Of a stretch of DNA of 64,000 nt, positions 16,949 through 26,227 are shown piece by piece. Each line of letters opens with the position of its first letter. Position 1 is the stretch's first letter. Source of the stretch: CAVTWH01 sp963850915 (GTDB lineage Bacteria; Actinomycetota; Actinomycetes; Mycobacteriales; Micromonosporaceae); contig CAWKND010000005.1 of the NCBI GenBank assembly GCA_963850915.1, positions 1,054,001-1,118,000 of the forward strand, given 5' to 3'. Position numbers and translations under genes: made by a program. The notes under the pieces were generated by a model. The model did not search any database. It was not told where the DNA came from and was given only the letters and a program-made list of their open reading frames with translations.

Positions 16949-19642
16949 ATGTCCGTGACGGTCTCGCGCGTGCTCGCGGTGGGGGTACTCGCCGCCTTCG
17001 GTTCCCTGCTGTTCGCGGCACCGGCCAGGGCTGGCGCGCCGGTCGAGCTGGCGGTGTCGGTACCGCGGGCGCAGTTCGCGCCGGACGAGGCGGTACCACT
17101 GACGTTCACGGTGACCAACCGGTCAGCCGCCGCGTGCGGGGTGGTCGCCTTCGCCGAGGGGACCGTGCAGGTCACCGCGGTGACCCGCGACGGCGTGCCG
17201 CTGGCGCCCCGCTACGGCGAGGCGGACTACTACAACGGCATCGAGGACGCGCTGCGCGGCGCGCTGGTCACCGTCCAGCCGGGGCAGCAGGCGTCGTTCA
17301 GCACGGCCGGGGTGGTCGCGGTCACGCCCGCGCCGGCCGGCGACGGGCTGCTCAGCCGGTGGGACACCAGCCAGCCGGGGCGCTACCAGGTCACTGCGAC
17401 TTATCAGGTACCGGCATTGTCCGGCGTGCCAACGTGTTCGGGTACCTCGTCGGCCGCCACCGTGGCATTCTCGGTACGCGCCAAGGGATCCGATCGCAGC
17501 ACACTGCTCGTACTCGGAGCGGTCGCGGTGGCGCTGCTCCTCGTCGGCGTGGTGAGCCTGCTGCTGTGGCGGCGCCACCGGACGGCTGCGATAGGTGTCG
17601 CGCTGCTGCTGCTGGTACCCGTGATCGGGGTTGATTCGCACCGGGCCGACGCGGCCATCTTCAGCGACCTCGACTCGTCCAGCCCGGCCCTGCGGGACCG
17701 GGTCAACTCGTGCCTGGCGATGTTCAAGGCGGCCGGCGACCCGGCCGGGATCCTGCCCTACGCGACCGACCCGAAGACCCCGAAGATCCGCATCCACCGC
17801 ATCCACGACACCCGGGACACGGCCAAGGGGCCGGGGCCGGACGGCTCGATCGAGACCGACGGCAACTCCAAGCGGCCGGGCGACGGATCGGACATCTACT
17901 GGGATCCGGACCCCGACTTCGTGCTGGACAACGTACCGACGGACGGCTGCTCCGCGCTGTACCACGAACTCGCGCACGCGTACGACATCGAGAAGGGCGC
18001 GCTGGGCGAGGCGTACTGCGGCGACTCCGGCGTGAAGACCAAGGAGGTACGCGCGACCACCGCGGAGAACCAGTACCGGCACTCGCAGGGGCTGCCCGAA
18101 CGCAAGTCGTACCACGGCACCACGCTGCCCGACTCGCCCGCCGACTGTGAGGGCAAGACCCAGCAGGACCTGCGCAAGCAGGGGGTCTGTGCCGGCGTGG
18201 CGCTCGGCGCGTGCAGCCGTACCGACGGCGACCCGCACCTGGAAACGTACGACGGCCAGCGCTTCGACCTGCAGCTCGTCGGCGAGTTCGTGGCCACCCG
18301 GGCGACAACTGGTGCGCCACTGGAGATCCAGACCCGGCAGGCGCCGGCCGGCGCGTCCCGCAACCTCGCGCTCAACTCGGCGGTCGCGCTGCGCATCGGT
18401 ACCCACCGACTCGGCTTCTACCTGGTCGACGGGGACGTCGTGGTGCACCGGGACGGCCAGGTCGTCACGCTGCCGAGTGGCCAGACCAAGCTCGACGGCG
18501 GCGGCAGCGTCACCCGGCGGGCGGGGGCCGTGGCGTACAGCGGGGACGGGTACACCGTGGTTTGGCCGGACGGCTCGACGCTCTGGCTGGACCGCATCAG
18601 TGGCTGGGGAATCCGGGCGCTCACCGCGCTTGCCTTGCCGCGCAAGGGAAAGGTCACCGGCCTGTTCGGTAACTTCGACGGCGAGCCGAAGAACGACCTG
18701 GTCACCCGGGCCGGTGCCGCGCTGACCGATGCCCAGGCCACCCAGTTCGGGGATGCGTGGCGGATCAGCGATGCCGAGTCGCTCTTCGACTACCCGGCCG
18801 GGCAGAGTACCGCGACCTTCACCGACCGCAGCTTCCCGGACAAGCCGGTGACCGTGGCCGACCTGCCGGCCGACCAGGTCGCCGCGGCACGGGAGCTGTG
18901 CCAGGCACTGGGGGTCACCGACCCGGGCCGGCTGGACGAGTGCGTACTCGACGTGGTGGTGACCGGGCAGCCCGCGTTCGCGGTGAGCGCGGCGGAGACG
19001 TACGCGCAGGACTCGCCGGCCGCCGCCACGCCGACGAGCGGCGGGTCCACCCTCGCTGACGGCGGGAAGATCAACGGGACCTTGGCAGCAGGCGAGGCGA
19101 AGAGCTTCCCGTTGGAGTTGGCCGGTGCGCCCGGGCTGTGGGTGGACGACACCACGGGCAGTTGCGGCGTGACCGTCAAGGTGAGTGTGGGTACCGACAA
19201 GCCGTTCGAGATCAGTGGCTGCTACGGGCTGCCGGTACTGGTACGCGAGGACAAGCCGGGGCCGTACACGCTGACGGTGACCGGGGCTGGGGCGTATGCC
19301 TTTCGGGTGGTGACACTCAAGCCGCGTACCGTCGCCGCGCACCTCGGCGATCAGGTCACCAGTGCACTCGACGTCTCCGGTCGGGTGGACCGGGTCGAGT
19401 TCGACGCCGCCGGTGCGAGTGCCGTACAGGTCTCGGGCGGGGCCGGGGACTGCGACAACGTGCGGCTACGCGTGTTCGACGCGCGTACCGGCGAGCGCCT
19501 CGGGCTGGACGTACCGGCGGGGCTGTGCGACGGGCTCACCCAGGACCTGCCCGACCCGACCGGCCGGTACCTGATCGAGGTCATGTCCTACGGCGGCGGC
19601 GTCGCCGGTAGCTACTCGTTCCACCTCGACCACTCCAGCTGA
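16949..19642 (+). CDS. Membrane-anchored protein with M91-like zincin and von Willebrand D domain
   Basis: An 897-residue exported protein. A Sec signal peptide ends near AAPARAGA (residue ~28). An Ig-like region follows (about 30-175), then two hydrophobic segments (about 184-208 and 212-229) separated by RRHRT. The second is followed by SHRADAA, which resembles a second signal cleavage site. The next part carries the zinc motif HELAH (His339-Glu340, His343) and the downstream block EVRATTAENQYR, a combination reminiscent of M91-type metallopeptidases. Residues about 420-590 form a VWD domain opening DGDPHLETYDGQRFDLQ and ending GLFGNFDGEPKNDL. The last 300 residues are beta-rich repeats. 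The arrangement suggests a cell-surface protease or adhesin. ATG at 16949 places the signal peptide correctly. Confidence 0.75.
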   Translation: MSVTVSRVLAVGVLAAFGSLLFAAPARAGAPVELAVSVPRAQFAPDEAVPLTFTVTNRSAAACGVVAFAEGTVQVTAVTRDGVPLAPRYGEADYYNGIEDALRGALVTVQPGQQASFSTAGVVAVTPAPAGDGLLSRWDTSQPGRYQVTATYQVPALSGVPTCSGTSSAATVAFSVRAKGSDRSTLLVLGAVAVALLLVGVVSLLLWRRHRTAAIGVALLLLVPVIGVDSHRADAAIFSDLDSSSPALRDRVNSCLAMFKAAGDPAGILPYATDPKTPKIRIHRIHDTRDTAKGPGPDGSIETDGNSKRPGDGSDIYWDPDPDFVLDNVPTDGCSALYHELAHAYDIEKGALGEAYCGDSGVKTKEVRATTAENQYRHSQGLPERKSYHGTTLPDSPADCEGKTQQDLRKQGVCAGVALGACSRTDGDPHLETYDGQRFDLQLVGEFVATRATTGAPLEIQTRQAPAGASRNLALNSAVALRIGTHRLGFYLVDGDVVVHRDGQVVTLPSGQTKLDGGGSVTRRAGAVAYSGDGYTVVWPDGSTLWLDRISGWGIRALTALALPRKGKVTGLFGNFDGEPKNDLVTRAGAALTDAQATQFGDAWRISDAESLFDYPAGQSTATFTDRSFPDKPVTVADLPADQVAAARELCQALGVTDPGRLDECVLDVVVTGQPAFAVSAAETYAQDSPAAATPTSGGSTLADGGKINGTLAAGEAKSFPLELAGAPGLWVDDTTGSCGVTVKVSVGTDKPFEISGCYGLPVLVREDKPGPYTLTVTGAGAYAFRVVTLKPRTVAAHLGDQVTSALDVSGRVDRVEFDAAGASAVQVSGGAGDCDNVRLRVFDARTGERLGLDVPAGLCDGLTQDLPDPTGRYLIEVMSYGGGVAGSYSFHLDHSS

Positions 19643-19646
19643 CCTC

Positions 19647-20036
19647 TTGTGGGATGACCGGCGGCTGATCCTGCTCACCTCGTACTTCACCACGAAGCCC
19701 TTCGAGAACTGGACGCACACTGAGTCGGCGCTGCTCGGCGAGGTGCTGATCGAGGTCGACTGGTCGGTCGAGCTGGCCTCGCTGCGGCAGCGGCTGGACG
19801 AACTCGTACAGGCCAGTCCGCTGTGGGACGGCCGGGTCTGCGTGGCCCAGGTGGTCGACGCGCTGGACGGCGCCGTGCGGGTACGCGCGCTGGTCAGCGC
19901 GCAGGACGCGCCGAGCCTGTGGGACCTGCGCTGCCTGGTACGCGAGGGGCTGGTCGGCTGGGTACGCGACAACGGTGCCCGGCCGCGCTCCCGGTTCAGC
20001 GTCGACCCCGACCCCGAGCCGGTCGCTGGCCGATAA
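19647..20036 (+). pseudogene. C-terminal remnant of an MscS family channel
   Basis: A 129-residue frame that corresponds to the cytoplasmic C-terminal end of actinobacterial mechanosensitive MscS-like channels: WDDRRLILLTSYFTTKPFEN, LWDGRVCVAQVVDALDG, LVSAQDAPSLWDLRCLVREG. The pore-lining helices and the beta-domain that should precede it are absent; only a TTG is available as a start. The fragment begins 4 bases after the stop of the VWD gene, so the channel gene seems to have been cut off by the arrival or rearrangement of that gene. A functional product is unlikely. The call rests on family resemblance. Confidence 0.7.
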
Positions 20037-20171
20037 GACCTCAACTGCCCTCGGGGTACCCGCCGCGGTGCAGCACCATCGGCTGGTGGGGGAGGGCGCC
20101 GGCCGGGTCAGCCAGTACCGCCGCGGTCTGCGCGAGGTACGGCGGGTGTGCCCGCCAGGCCGGCGCGCAGG

Positions 20172-20549
20172 TCACGGTCCGCCGGACTTCTGGTAGGTGC
20201 AGACCGTGCCGTCCGGGTACTGGACGTAGAGCAGCATCGCCGTCAGCCCGGTGGTAGCCGGATCCGACCCGTAGATCGCCCCGTGACCGGGCGCGCTGCC
20301 GATCCGGGTACCGGCGCCCACGGGAAGTTGCGGCAGGCTCTCGCCCCGGTTGTAGTCATGGCCGTCGAACGGCAGCCGCGGCGTGCACCGTCCGGGCCAC
20401 AGCCGCCAGGCCCAGTAGTCGCGATGGACCTGCTCGGCTCGCATCCCGATCGCCGGGCAGACGACGAGCAGCCCGATCACCAGGGCGCAGCCGAGGGTGA
20501 ATCGGCGCCGGGCGGTGCGCGGCCTGGCCGGGTGCGTGTCACTGGCCAC
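20172..20549 (-). CDS. Small anchored/secreted hypothetical protein (125 aa)
   Basis: A 125-residue protein with a basic N-terminus (RPRTARRRF) followed by one hydrophobic segment (about residues 18-36, LGCALVIGLLVVCPAIGM), so it is probably anchored with the rest outside the membrane. The outer part has Tyr/Trp-rich stretches and two Cys (CTPRL and VCTY) that could form a disulfide. No family is recognised. It is convergent with the MscS remnant, with 135 bases between them containing no visible gene. Confidence 0.6.
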   Translation of the reverse strand: MASDTHPARPRTARRRFTLGCALVIGLLVVCPAIGMRAEQVHRDYWAWRLWPGRCTPRLPFDGHDYNRGESLPQLPVGAGTRIGSAPGHGAIYGSDPATTGLTAMLLYVQYPDGTVCTYQKSGGP

Positions 20550-20575
20550 AGCGGAGAGTACCCACCGCGCACGGC

Positions 20576-20603
20576 GCAGCGCAGCCCGATGCGGCTGCGC
20601 TGC
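20576..20603 (-). terminator. Hairpin terminator after the GH3 gene
   Basis: Arms 20576-20586 and 20593-20603 are perfect 11-bp complements with a 6-base loop. It lies 28 bases past the stop of the GH3 gene and marks the end of the sugar-utilisation operon. Confidence 0.7.
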
Positions 20604-20630
20604 TACGCCGGTGCGGCAGAATCGGGCCGG

Positions 20631-22922
20631 TCAGTCCTCGGTGAGTACCGAGCTGCTCCGGGTCCAGCGCGGCGCGTCCAGAGTGATCGGCCAGGCGGGG
20701 CCGACCAGTACTGTTCGTGCCTGGGTCTCGCGCTGCGCGCTGGTACCGACCCACAGTTCGATCTCGCCGGGCTCGACCACCCGCGTGTACGTGCGGTCGG
20801 TGAACGCGAGTCGCGTCGTCGGTACCGTGAACCGCACGGTTGTCGACTGCCCCGGCAGGAGATGGATGCGCTGGTAGCCGAGCAGCTGCGCGACCGGCCG
20901 GGTCACCGAGCCCACGAGATCCCGGCCGTAGAGCTGGACCACGTCGTCACCCGCGACGGACCCGGTGTTGGTGACCACCACGGATACCGGCAGCGAGCTG
21001 TCCGTCGACACCTGGTCAGGCACGGCCAGGCCGTCGTAGCCGAAGGTGGTGTAGGACAGCCCGAATCCGAATGGGGCCGCCGGCGTGGAGGCCAGGTTCG
21101 TTACCTCGTCGCCTTCGCCCAGTGCCACGTGCAGATACGAGTACGGCTGCGCCCCGGCCGGGCGCGGCAGGCTGACCGGCAGCCGGCCGGACGGGTTGAC
21201 CCGACCGGAGAGGACGCCCGCTACCGCGCCGGCCCCCTCCTCACCGGGGAAGAAGGCCTGGACGACCGCCGCGCACCGCTCCATCGCCCAACCGACCGCG
21301 TACGGACGGCCGGTGAGCAGCACCAACACGGTCGGGGTACCGGTGGCGAGAACCGCCTCGACGAGTTCGCGCTGTACCCCTGGCAGCTCGAGGTCGTCCC
21401 GGTCGCAGCCCTCGCCGACGGTACCCCGGCCGAAGAGTCCGGCCTGGTCGCCCATGACCAGTACCGCGACGTCGGCAGCCGTGGCCGCGGCCACCGCGGC
21501 GTCGAAGCCGGAGCGGTCGGCGTCGTCGACCGCGCAGCCGAGGCTGAACGAGACGCCGCCGAACTCGGTACGCAGCGCGTCGAGCACCGTCGGTACGTCG
21601 ATGCCCGGCTCGACCGTGGGGTGCTGCGCCAGTACGTGGTTGAGGAACGAGTAGCAGCCGAAGAGTGCCCCGGTCCGGTCGGCGTTCGGCCCGATGACCG
21701 CGATCCGTTGTGCTGCCGGCAGTGGCAGCGTGCCGTCGTTGCGGAGCAGGATGACCGACTCCTCGGCGACCCTGCGCGCGAGCGCGCGGTGCTCAGGCGA
21801 GTCGAGATCCACCCCGGTCGGCGGTTCGTCGTCGAAGGTCGCGTCGAGGAGCCCCAGCTCGAGCTTCTGGCTCAGCACCCGCAGTACCGCCCGGTCGACG
21901 AGCGCCTCGTCGACGCGGCCTGCCCGGACCGCTGCCGCCAGTGGCGCCAGGTAGGCGTCCCCGGTGGGCAACTCGACGTCCACCCCGGCGGTCAGCGCCT
22001 GGGCGGCTGCTTCCCCGAGGTCACCCGCGACGTGGTGCAGCAGGTGCAGGAAGGCCACCCCGAAGTAGTCGCCGACGACCGGTCCGTCGAAGCCCCACTG
22101 CTCGCGCAGCAAGCCGGTGAGCAGCGTGGGATCGGCGGCGACGGGGACGCCGTCGATTTCGGCGTACGAGTGCATCACCGAGCGGGCGTCGCCGTCGAGG
22201 ATCGCCATCTCGAACGGGATCAGCAGTACGTCGGCGACTTCGCGGACGCCGGCGTGGACCGGGGCGAAGTTGCGCCCGGCACGGGAGGCGGAGTACCCGA
22301 CGAAGTGCTTGAGCGTGGCGTGTACCCCCTGCGACTGCAGGCCCTGCACGTAGGAGGTGCCGATGGTACCGACCAGGTACGGGTCCTCGCCGATGCACTC
22401 CTCGACCCGTCCCCAGCGGGGATCGCGGACGACGTCGAGTACGGGTGCGAGTCCCTGGTGGACGCCGAGCGCGCGCATCGATCCGCCGATGACGGCGCCC
22501 ATCTGCTCGATCAGTTCCGGATCGAAGGCGGCGCCCCAGGCCAGCGGAGTGGGAAAGGTGGCCGCTTTCCAGACCGAGAGTCCGGTCAGGCACTCCTCGT
22601 GCACGATCGCGGGGATGCCGAGCCGGGTACCGGTGACAAGCCTGCGCTGGAACTCCCACAGCCAGCGCGCCCGCTCGGTGACATCGACCGGCCGCGTACC
22701 GTAGGCCCGGGTCAGGTGCCCGAGCCCGTGGCGGGCGAACTCATCGAGGTTGGTGATGGCGCCGAAGTCGCCCTGTAGCGGCGCGACCGCCTCACCATCC
22801 GTCTTCTCCCAGAACCCCACGATCTGCGCCAGCTTCTCGTCCAGGGTCATCTGGGCGAGGAGCTGGTGGATGCGTTCCCGCGGTTGTGTCCTGACGTCCG
22901 CCAAGGTCGGAACCTCGGTCAT
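20631..22922 (-). CDS. Glycoside hydrolase family 3 beta-glucosidase/xylosidase
   Basis: A 763-residue cytoplasmic (no signal peptide) GH3 enzyme. It has the N-terminal TIM barrel with MTLDEKLAQI, APVLDVVRDPRWGR, TLKHFVGY and the nucleophile region GPVVGDYFGV (Asp285), then the alpha/beta sandwich with SVILLRNDGTLPLP, and a C-terminal fibronectin-III-like domain (about 640-740). Gene order with an ABC sugar transporter and a LacI repressor matches bxl operons, in which a GH3 enzyme (BxlA) splits imported xylobiose. A beta-glucoside substrate is equally possible from sequence alone. It starts 79 bases after the last permease gene and is probably the last gene of the operon. Confidence 0.92.
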   Translation of the reverse strand: MTEVPTLADVRTQPRERIHQLLAQMTLDEKLAQIVGFWEKTDGEAVAPLQGDFGAITNLDEFARHGLGHLTRAYGTRPVDVTERARWLWEFQRRLVTGTRLGIPAIVHEECLTGLSVWKAATFPTPLAWGAAFDPELIEQMGAVIGGSMRALGVHQGLAPVLDVVRDPRWGRVEECIGEDPYLVGTIGTSYVQGLQSQGVHATLKHFVGYSASRAGRNFAPVHAGVREVADVLLIPFEMAILDGDARSVMHSYAEIDGVPVAADPTLLTGLLREQWGFDGPVVGDYFGVAFLHLLHHVAGDLGEAAAQALTAGVDVELPTGDAYLAPLAAAVRAGRVDEALVDRAVLRVLSQKLELGLLDATFDDEPPTGVDLDSPEHRALARRVAEESVILLRNDGTLPLPAAQRIAVIGPNADRTGALFGCYSFLNHVLAQHPTVEPGIDVPTVLDALRTEFGGVSFSLGCAVDDADRSGFDAAVAAATAADVAVLVMGDQAGLFGRGTVGEGCDRDDLELPGVQRELVEAVLATGTPTVLVLLTGRPYAVGWAMERCAAVVQAFFPGEEGAGAVAGVLSGRVNPSGRLPVSLPRPAGAQPYSYLHVALGEGDEVTNLASTPAAPFGFGLSYTTFGYDGLAVPDQVSTDSSLPVSVVVTNTGSVAGDDVVQLYGRDLVGSVTRPVAQLLGYQRIHLLPGQSTTVRFTVPTTRLAFTDRTYTRVVEPGEIELWVGTSAQRETQARTVLVGPAWPITLDAPRWTRSSSVLTED

Positions 22923-23001
22923 GTTGTGCTTCTCTCCAACCCGTTCTCAGTGCCGCAGCCCTTGATACTGGAAACCTTGGTGGCAATAGACTTCCGCGGC
23001 A

Positions 23002-23865
23002 CTAACCCTTCACCGCGCCCTGCAGGCCGCCGACGATCTGCCGTTCGGCGAAGCTGAAGAAGAGCAGCGCGGGCATCATGGCCAACGACGTGAACGCGAG
23101 GATGCTCGCGGTGTCTTGGCTGTGCTCGGCAGAGAAGTTCTGCACGCCCAGGGGCAGGGTTTGCAAGCTCTCGCTCTGCAGAATGAGCAGCGGCAACAGG
23201 AACGAGTTCCAGCTCGCCACGAACGCGAGTACCGCGACGGTGACGAGTGCGGGCCGCGACAGCGGCAGCAGGATTCGCCAGAAGAACCCGAGCCGGCCGG
23301 TACCGTCGATCGCCGCCGCGTCCTCCAGTTCGGCCGGGAAGGCCGCCAGGAACGGGCGCAGGATCACGATGGTGATCGGTAGCTGGAAAGCGATCTGCGG
23401 GATGATCACACCGAGGTAGCTGTCGGCCATGTGCAGGTCGCGCAGCAGGAGGTACAGCGGCAGGATTCCGGCCGCGGCCGGGAAGAGCAAACCGAGCGTG
23501 AAATAGGTGTAGAGCCCTTCCCGGCCGCGGAACTTGTAGCGCGCCAGTACGAAGGCGGCGCAGACGCCCATCACGACAACGCCGAGGGTGGTGGTGACGG
23601 CGATGAGCGTGCTGTTGAGTAGCTCCTGCCAGAACCTGGGCTGGGCCAGCACGTTGGCGTAGGTGTGCAGGACCCACGGGTGGGGCAGCCCGGCGGGGTT
23701 CGCGGCGAGCTGGCCGGTGGTACGGAATCCGCCGAGGATCACGTACACCACCGGAGCGATGGACACGGCGGCGACCGCGAGCGCGATGACGTACGTGACC
23801 GGTGTACTCCACTTCAGCGGTCGCCGCTGGTGCGGAGTTCTCGACAGTACGGCTGTGGCGGCCAT
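23002..23865 (-). CDS. Carbohydrate ABC transporter permease (MalG-like)
   Basis: A 287-residue inner-membrane permease with six predicted membrane helices. The coupling EAA loop lies around FPAELEDAAAIDGTGRLGFF, the standard CUT1 MalG motif that docks to the ATPase. Together with the MalF-like permease and the binding protein it would import an oligosaccharide. No ATPase gene is present in the operon, so a shared MsiK-type ATPase encoded elsewhere is expected, as is common in actinobacteria. ATG at 23865 is 2 bases after the stop of the upstream permease. Confidence 0.92.
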   Translation of the reverse strand: MAATAVLSRTPHQRRPLKWSTPVTYVIALAVAAVSIAPVVYVILGGFRTTGQLAANPAGLPHPWVLHTYANVLAQPRFWQELLNSTLIAVTTTLGVVVMGVCAAFVLARYKFRGREGLYTYFTLGLLFPAAAGILPLYLLLRDLHMADSYLGVIIPQIAFQLPITIVILRPFLAAFPAELEDAAAIDGTGRLGFFWRILLPLSRPALVTVAVLAFVASWNSFLLPLLILQSESLQTLPLGVQNFSAEHSQDTASILAFTSLAMMPALLFFSFAERQIVGGLQGAVKG

Positions 23866-23867
23866 GG

Positions 23868-24870
23868 TTACTTCACCCTTCGGGTCAGGGCGCCCTCGAT
23901 GTCACGACGCAGGACGAAGCGCTGGAACAGCAGCGCGGCGATGAACGAAATAACGAACAGGATCACGGCCACCGCGTTGCCGTAGCCCCACTGCCGCTCG
24001 TTGAAGCCGTGGTCGATCATGTAGGTGGCCATGGTGTTGGAGGCGCCGAGCGAGCGGACCGCAGGGCTGGAGGCGACCCAGACCACATCGAAGACCTGCA
24101 GCGACCCGATGATCGACAGGAACATCCAGATGCGGATGGTCGATCCGAGTAGCGGGATGGTGACGTGTCGCTGGATCTGCCACCAGCTCGCGCCGTCGAT
24201 CGAGGCGGCCTCGGTGAGCTCGTCCGGGATGTTCGACAGGCCGGCGAGGAACAGGATTAGGGCGAAGCCGCTGTAACTCCAGGTCAGGATGAACAGCATC
24301 GTCCAGATGACGACGCTCGAGGTTGGCCAGCCAGCCGGTGATGAAGTGACCGAGCCCCAGGCTGGTCAGGATGGCGTTGCCCGAACCGCCACGCACCAGG
24401 ATCAGCTGCCACATGATGCCGACGGTGACCGGGGCGATCACGTACGGCACGAAGACCAGCAGGCGGAACACGGCCCGCCCACGGAACTTGCGGTTGAGCA
24501 GCAACGCGAGACCGAGGGCCAGCGGCCCCTGGATGATCAGCGAGCCAACGAGGATGATCGCGTTGTTGCGCAGCGCATCGCGGAAGATCGGGTCGCGCAA
24601 CGCGCCGTACGGACCGATGTAGTTGTCCAGCCCGCGGAACTCGGTGGGCCAGCCGTACCCGCTCCACTTGTACAGGCTGTAGTAGATGGCGAAGCCCATC
24701 GGCGCCAGTACGAACAGCGTGAAGACGATTACCGCCGGGCCGGTGAGGCCGATGATCTCGTACCACTTGTGCCGGTTGCGAGCTGCGCGGCTGGAGTCCG
24801 CGGGCCGGAGCCCCGCCGACCGCGCTGGTACGCGGTCGGCGAGGCCCACGGATGATTCGGTGGTCGTCAC
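23868..24870 (-). pseudogene. Carbohydrate ABC transporter permease (MalF-like), frameshifted
   Basis: The first permease of the operon is encoded in two frames. Residues 1 to about 185 read normally from the GTG at 24870 (helices in VIVFTLFVLAPMGFAIYYSL and so on, to GHFITGWLAN). The frame is then lost, and the rest (MLFILTWSYSGFALILFLAG, EAA loop DELTEAASIDGASWWQIQRH, to the stop at 23868) continues in another frame. The break is at about 24315-24325: reading AACCTCGAGC as AACCCGAGC (one T fewer) restores LANPSVVIWTMLF, a normal family sequence. All other genes of the operon are intact, so either a sequencing error or a recent inactivating insertion explains it. The GTG start overlaps the stop of the binding-protein gene. 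Confidence 0.85.
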
Positions 24871-26171
24871 CGCGCTGTTGCCTTCTTCAACGCGGTCACG
24901 ACATCTTCAGGTGTTCCCTTGTCCGCGAAGATGGCGACGATTGCGTCGTTCATCGCGGTACCAGCTGCGGCGCCGAACTGGGTGTCCAGCCAGAGCTGTA
25001 CACCACCGGCCGACTGGGTTGCCTTCGCAACGGTCTGCAGCACCGGGTCGGCGAGGCCGGCCTCAGCGCCCTTGACGGTCGGGATTCCGGCGCCAGTGGC
25101 GGCGAAGCCCTTCTCCACCTCGGGGCTGACGATGTACTTCAGGAACTCAACGCACTCGGCCGGAGCCTTCTTGGAGCAGGCGAAGCCGTCGCCGCCACCC
25201 ATTTGAGTGGTCTGGCTACCGCCCGCGCCGGTGACCGAGGGGAACGGGAACCAGCTGAGGAAGCTGGGCTCCTTCTGGTCAGGGGTCAACGTCTGCATGA
25301 CGCCGCCGTCCCAGGTACCCATGAGCTCCATCGCGGCCTTGCCGTTGGCGAGCAGTCCGGCCGAGCTCGTTGCGCCTACCTGCCCGGAGGTGGCCAGGAA
25401 GTCAGGCTGGAACGGCTTGGTGGCGAGGAAGGTCTGCAGGTCCTTGCCGGCCTTGACGAAGCACGGGTCGTCGAAGTTCTGCTTCGTGGAGGCGTTCGTC
25501 AGTGCGTCGGACGAGCACTCACGAACGGTCAAGTTGTACCACCAGTGACCCGCCGGCCACTTGTCGCCGGCGCCGACCGAGATCGGGACGATGTTGGCGG
25601 CCTTGAGCTTGACGACATCGGCGTTCAGTTCGTCCAGGGTGGTGGGCGGAGCGCTGATGCCGGCCTGGGTGAAGAGGTCCTTGTTGTACCAGAAGCCCTC
25701 GATACCGAAGTCGAACGGAAGGGCGTACTGCTTGCCGTCGACAGCCCAGATCTTGGTCGCCGGGCCCATGCTGGCGACCTCGGTCTTCGTGTCGGCCGTG
25801 ATGTCCTTCAGGTAGCCGGCCTTGACCTGCTCGGCCGTCTCGCCGCCACCCCAGGCCTGGAAGATGTCCGGGGGGTTGTCGCTCAGCAGCGCGGCCGGGA
25901 TCCGGTTGCGCTGGAGGTCGTTGGTCTCGATCGCGGAGATCTTGATCGTGACCGTGGGGTGCAGGGTGTGGAAGTCGTTAGCGACCTTCTGCCAATACGT
26001 CTGCAGCGGGCCGGCCTGGTTGGCGTTGTGCCACCAGTTGAGGGTGACCGGGTTCTTGTACAGATCGCTCTTCGACTGGGTGTTATCGCTACCCTTCGAA
26101 CAGGCGCTGGCGACGAGGACAGTCGTCACAACCAGCGCCAAGATAGCGCCTGAGCGGCGCTTCGTCATCAT
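24867..26171 (-). CDS. Sugar ABC transporter substrate-binding lipoprotein
   Basis: A 434-residue extracellular solute-binding protein (family 1, CUT1 class). The N-terminus has two basic residues, a hydrophobic stretch and a lipobox-like end VASAC with Cys24 as the lipidation site. The mature part shows typical blocks: TLNWWHN, NPPDIFQAWGGGE and YALPFDFGIEGFWYNKDLF. It delivers the sugar to the two permeases downstream. Resemblance to BxlE-type xylobiose binders is inferred from the operon layout. It is the first gene of the operon, and its ATG at 26171 follows TAGGAGACCCT, a good ribosome site. Upstream lie the candidate LacI operators. Confidence 0.92.
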   Translation of the reverse strand: MMTKRRSGAILALVVTTVLVASACSKGSDNTQSKSDLYKNPVTLNWWHNANQAGPLQTYWQKVANDFHTLHPTVTIKISAIETNDLQRNRIPAALLSDNPPDIFQAWGGGETAEQVKAGYLKDITADTKTEVASMGPATKIWAVDGKQYALPFDFGIEGFWYNKDLFTQAGISAPPTTLDELNADVVKLKAANIVPISVGAGDKWPAGHWWYNLTVRECSSDALTNASTKQNFDDPCFVKAGKDLQTFLATKPFQPDFLATSGQVGATSSAGLLANGKAAMELMGTWDGGVMQTLTPDQKEPSFLSWFPFPSVTGAGGSQTTQMGGGDGFACSKKAPAECVEFLKYIVSPEVEKGFAATGAGIPTVKGAEAGLADPVLQTVAKATQSAGGVQLWLDTQFGAAAGTAMNDAIVAIFADKGTPEDVVTALKKATAR

Positions 26172-26227
26172 AGGGTCTCCTAAGGTTGTTGCTGACTCGC
26201 TCGGTTGTGCGGCCGAGTTTTACAGTC

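Noticed and set aside
17123..19342. 739-codon minus-strand frame opposite the VWD-domain gene
   Set aside because: No motifs, Arg/Gly/His-biased; the plus strand shows a signal peptide and known domains.
20148..22778. 876-codon plus-strand frame opposite the GH3 gene
   Set aside because: Translation has no domain and no ribosome site; the GH3 enzyme is conserved throughout.
22949..23003. Inverted repeat AGTGCCGC/GCGGCACT around the MalG-like gene stop as a terminator
   Set aside because: The loop would be about 39 bases and the GH3 gene downstream seems part of the same operon; it may be an attenuator but evidence is too weak.
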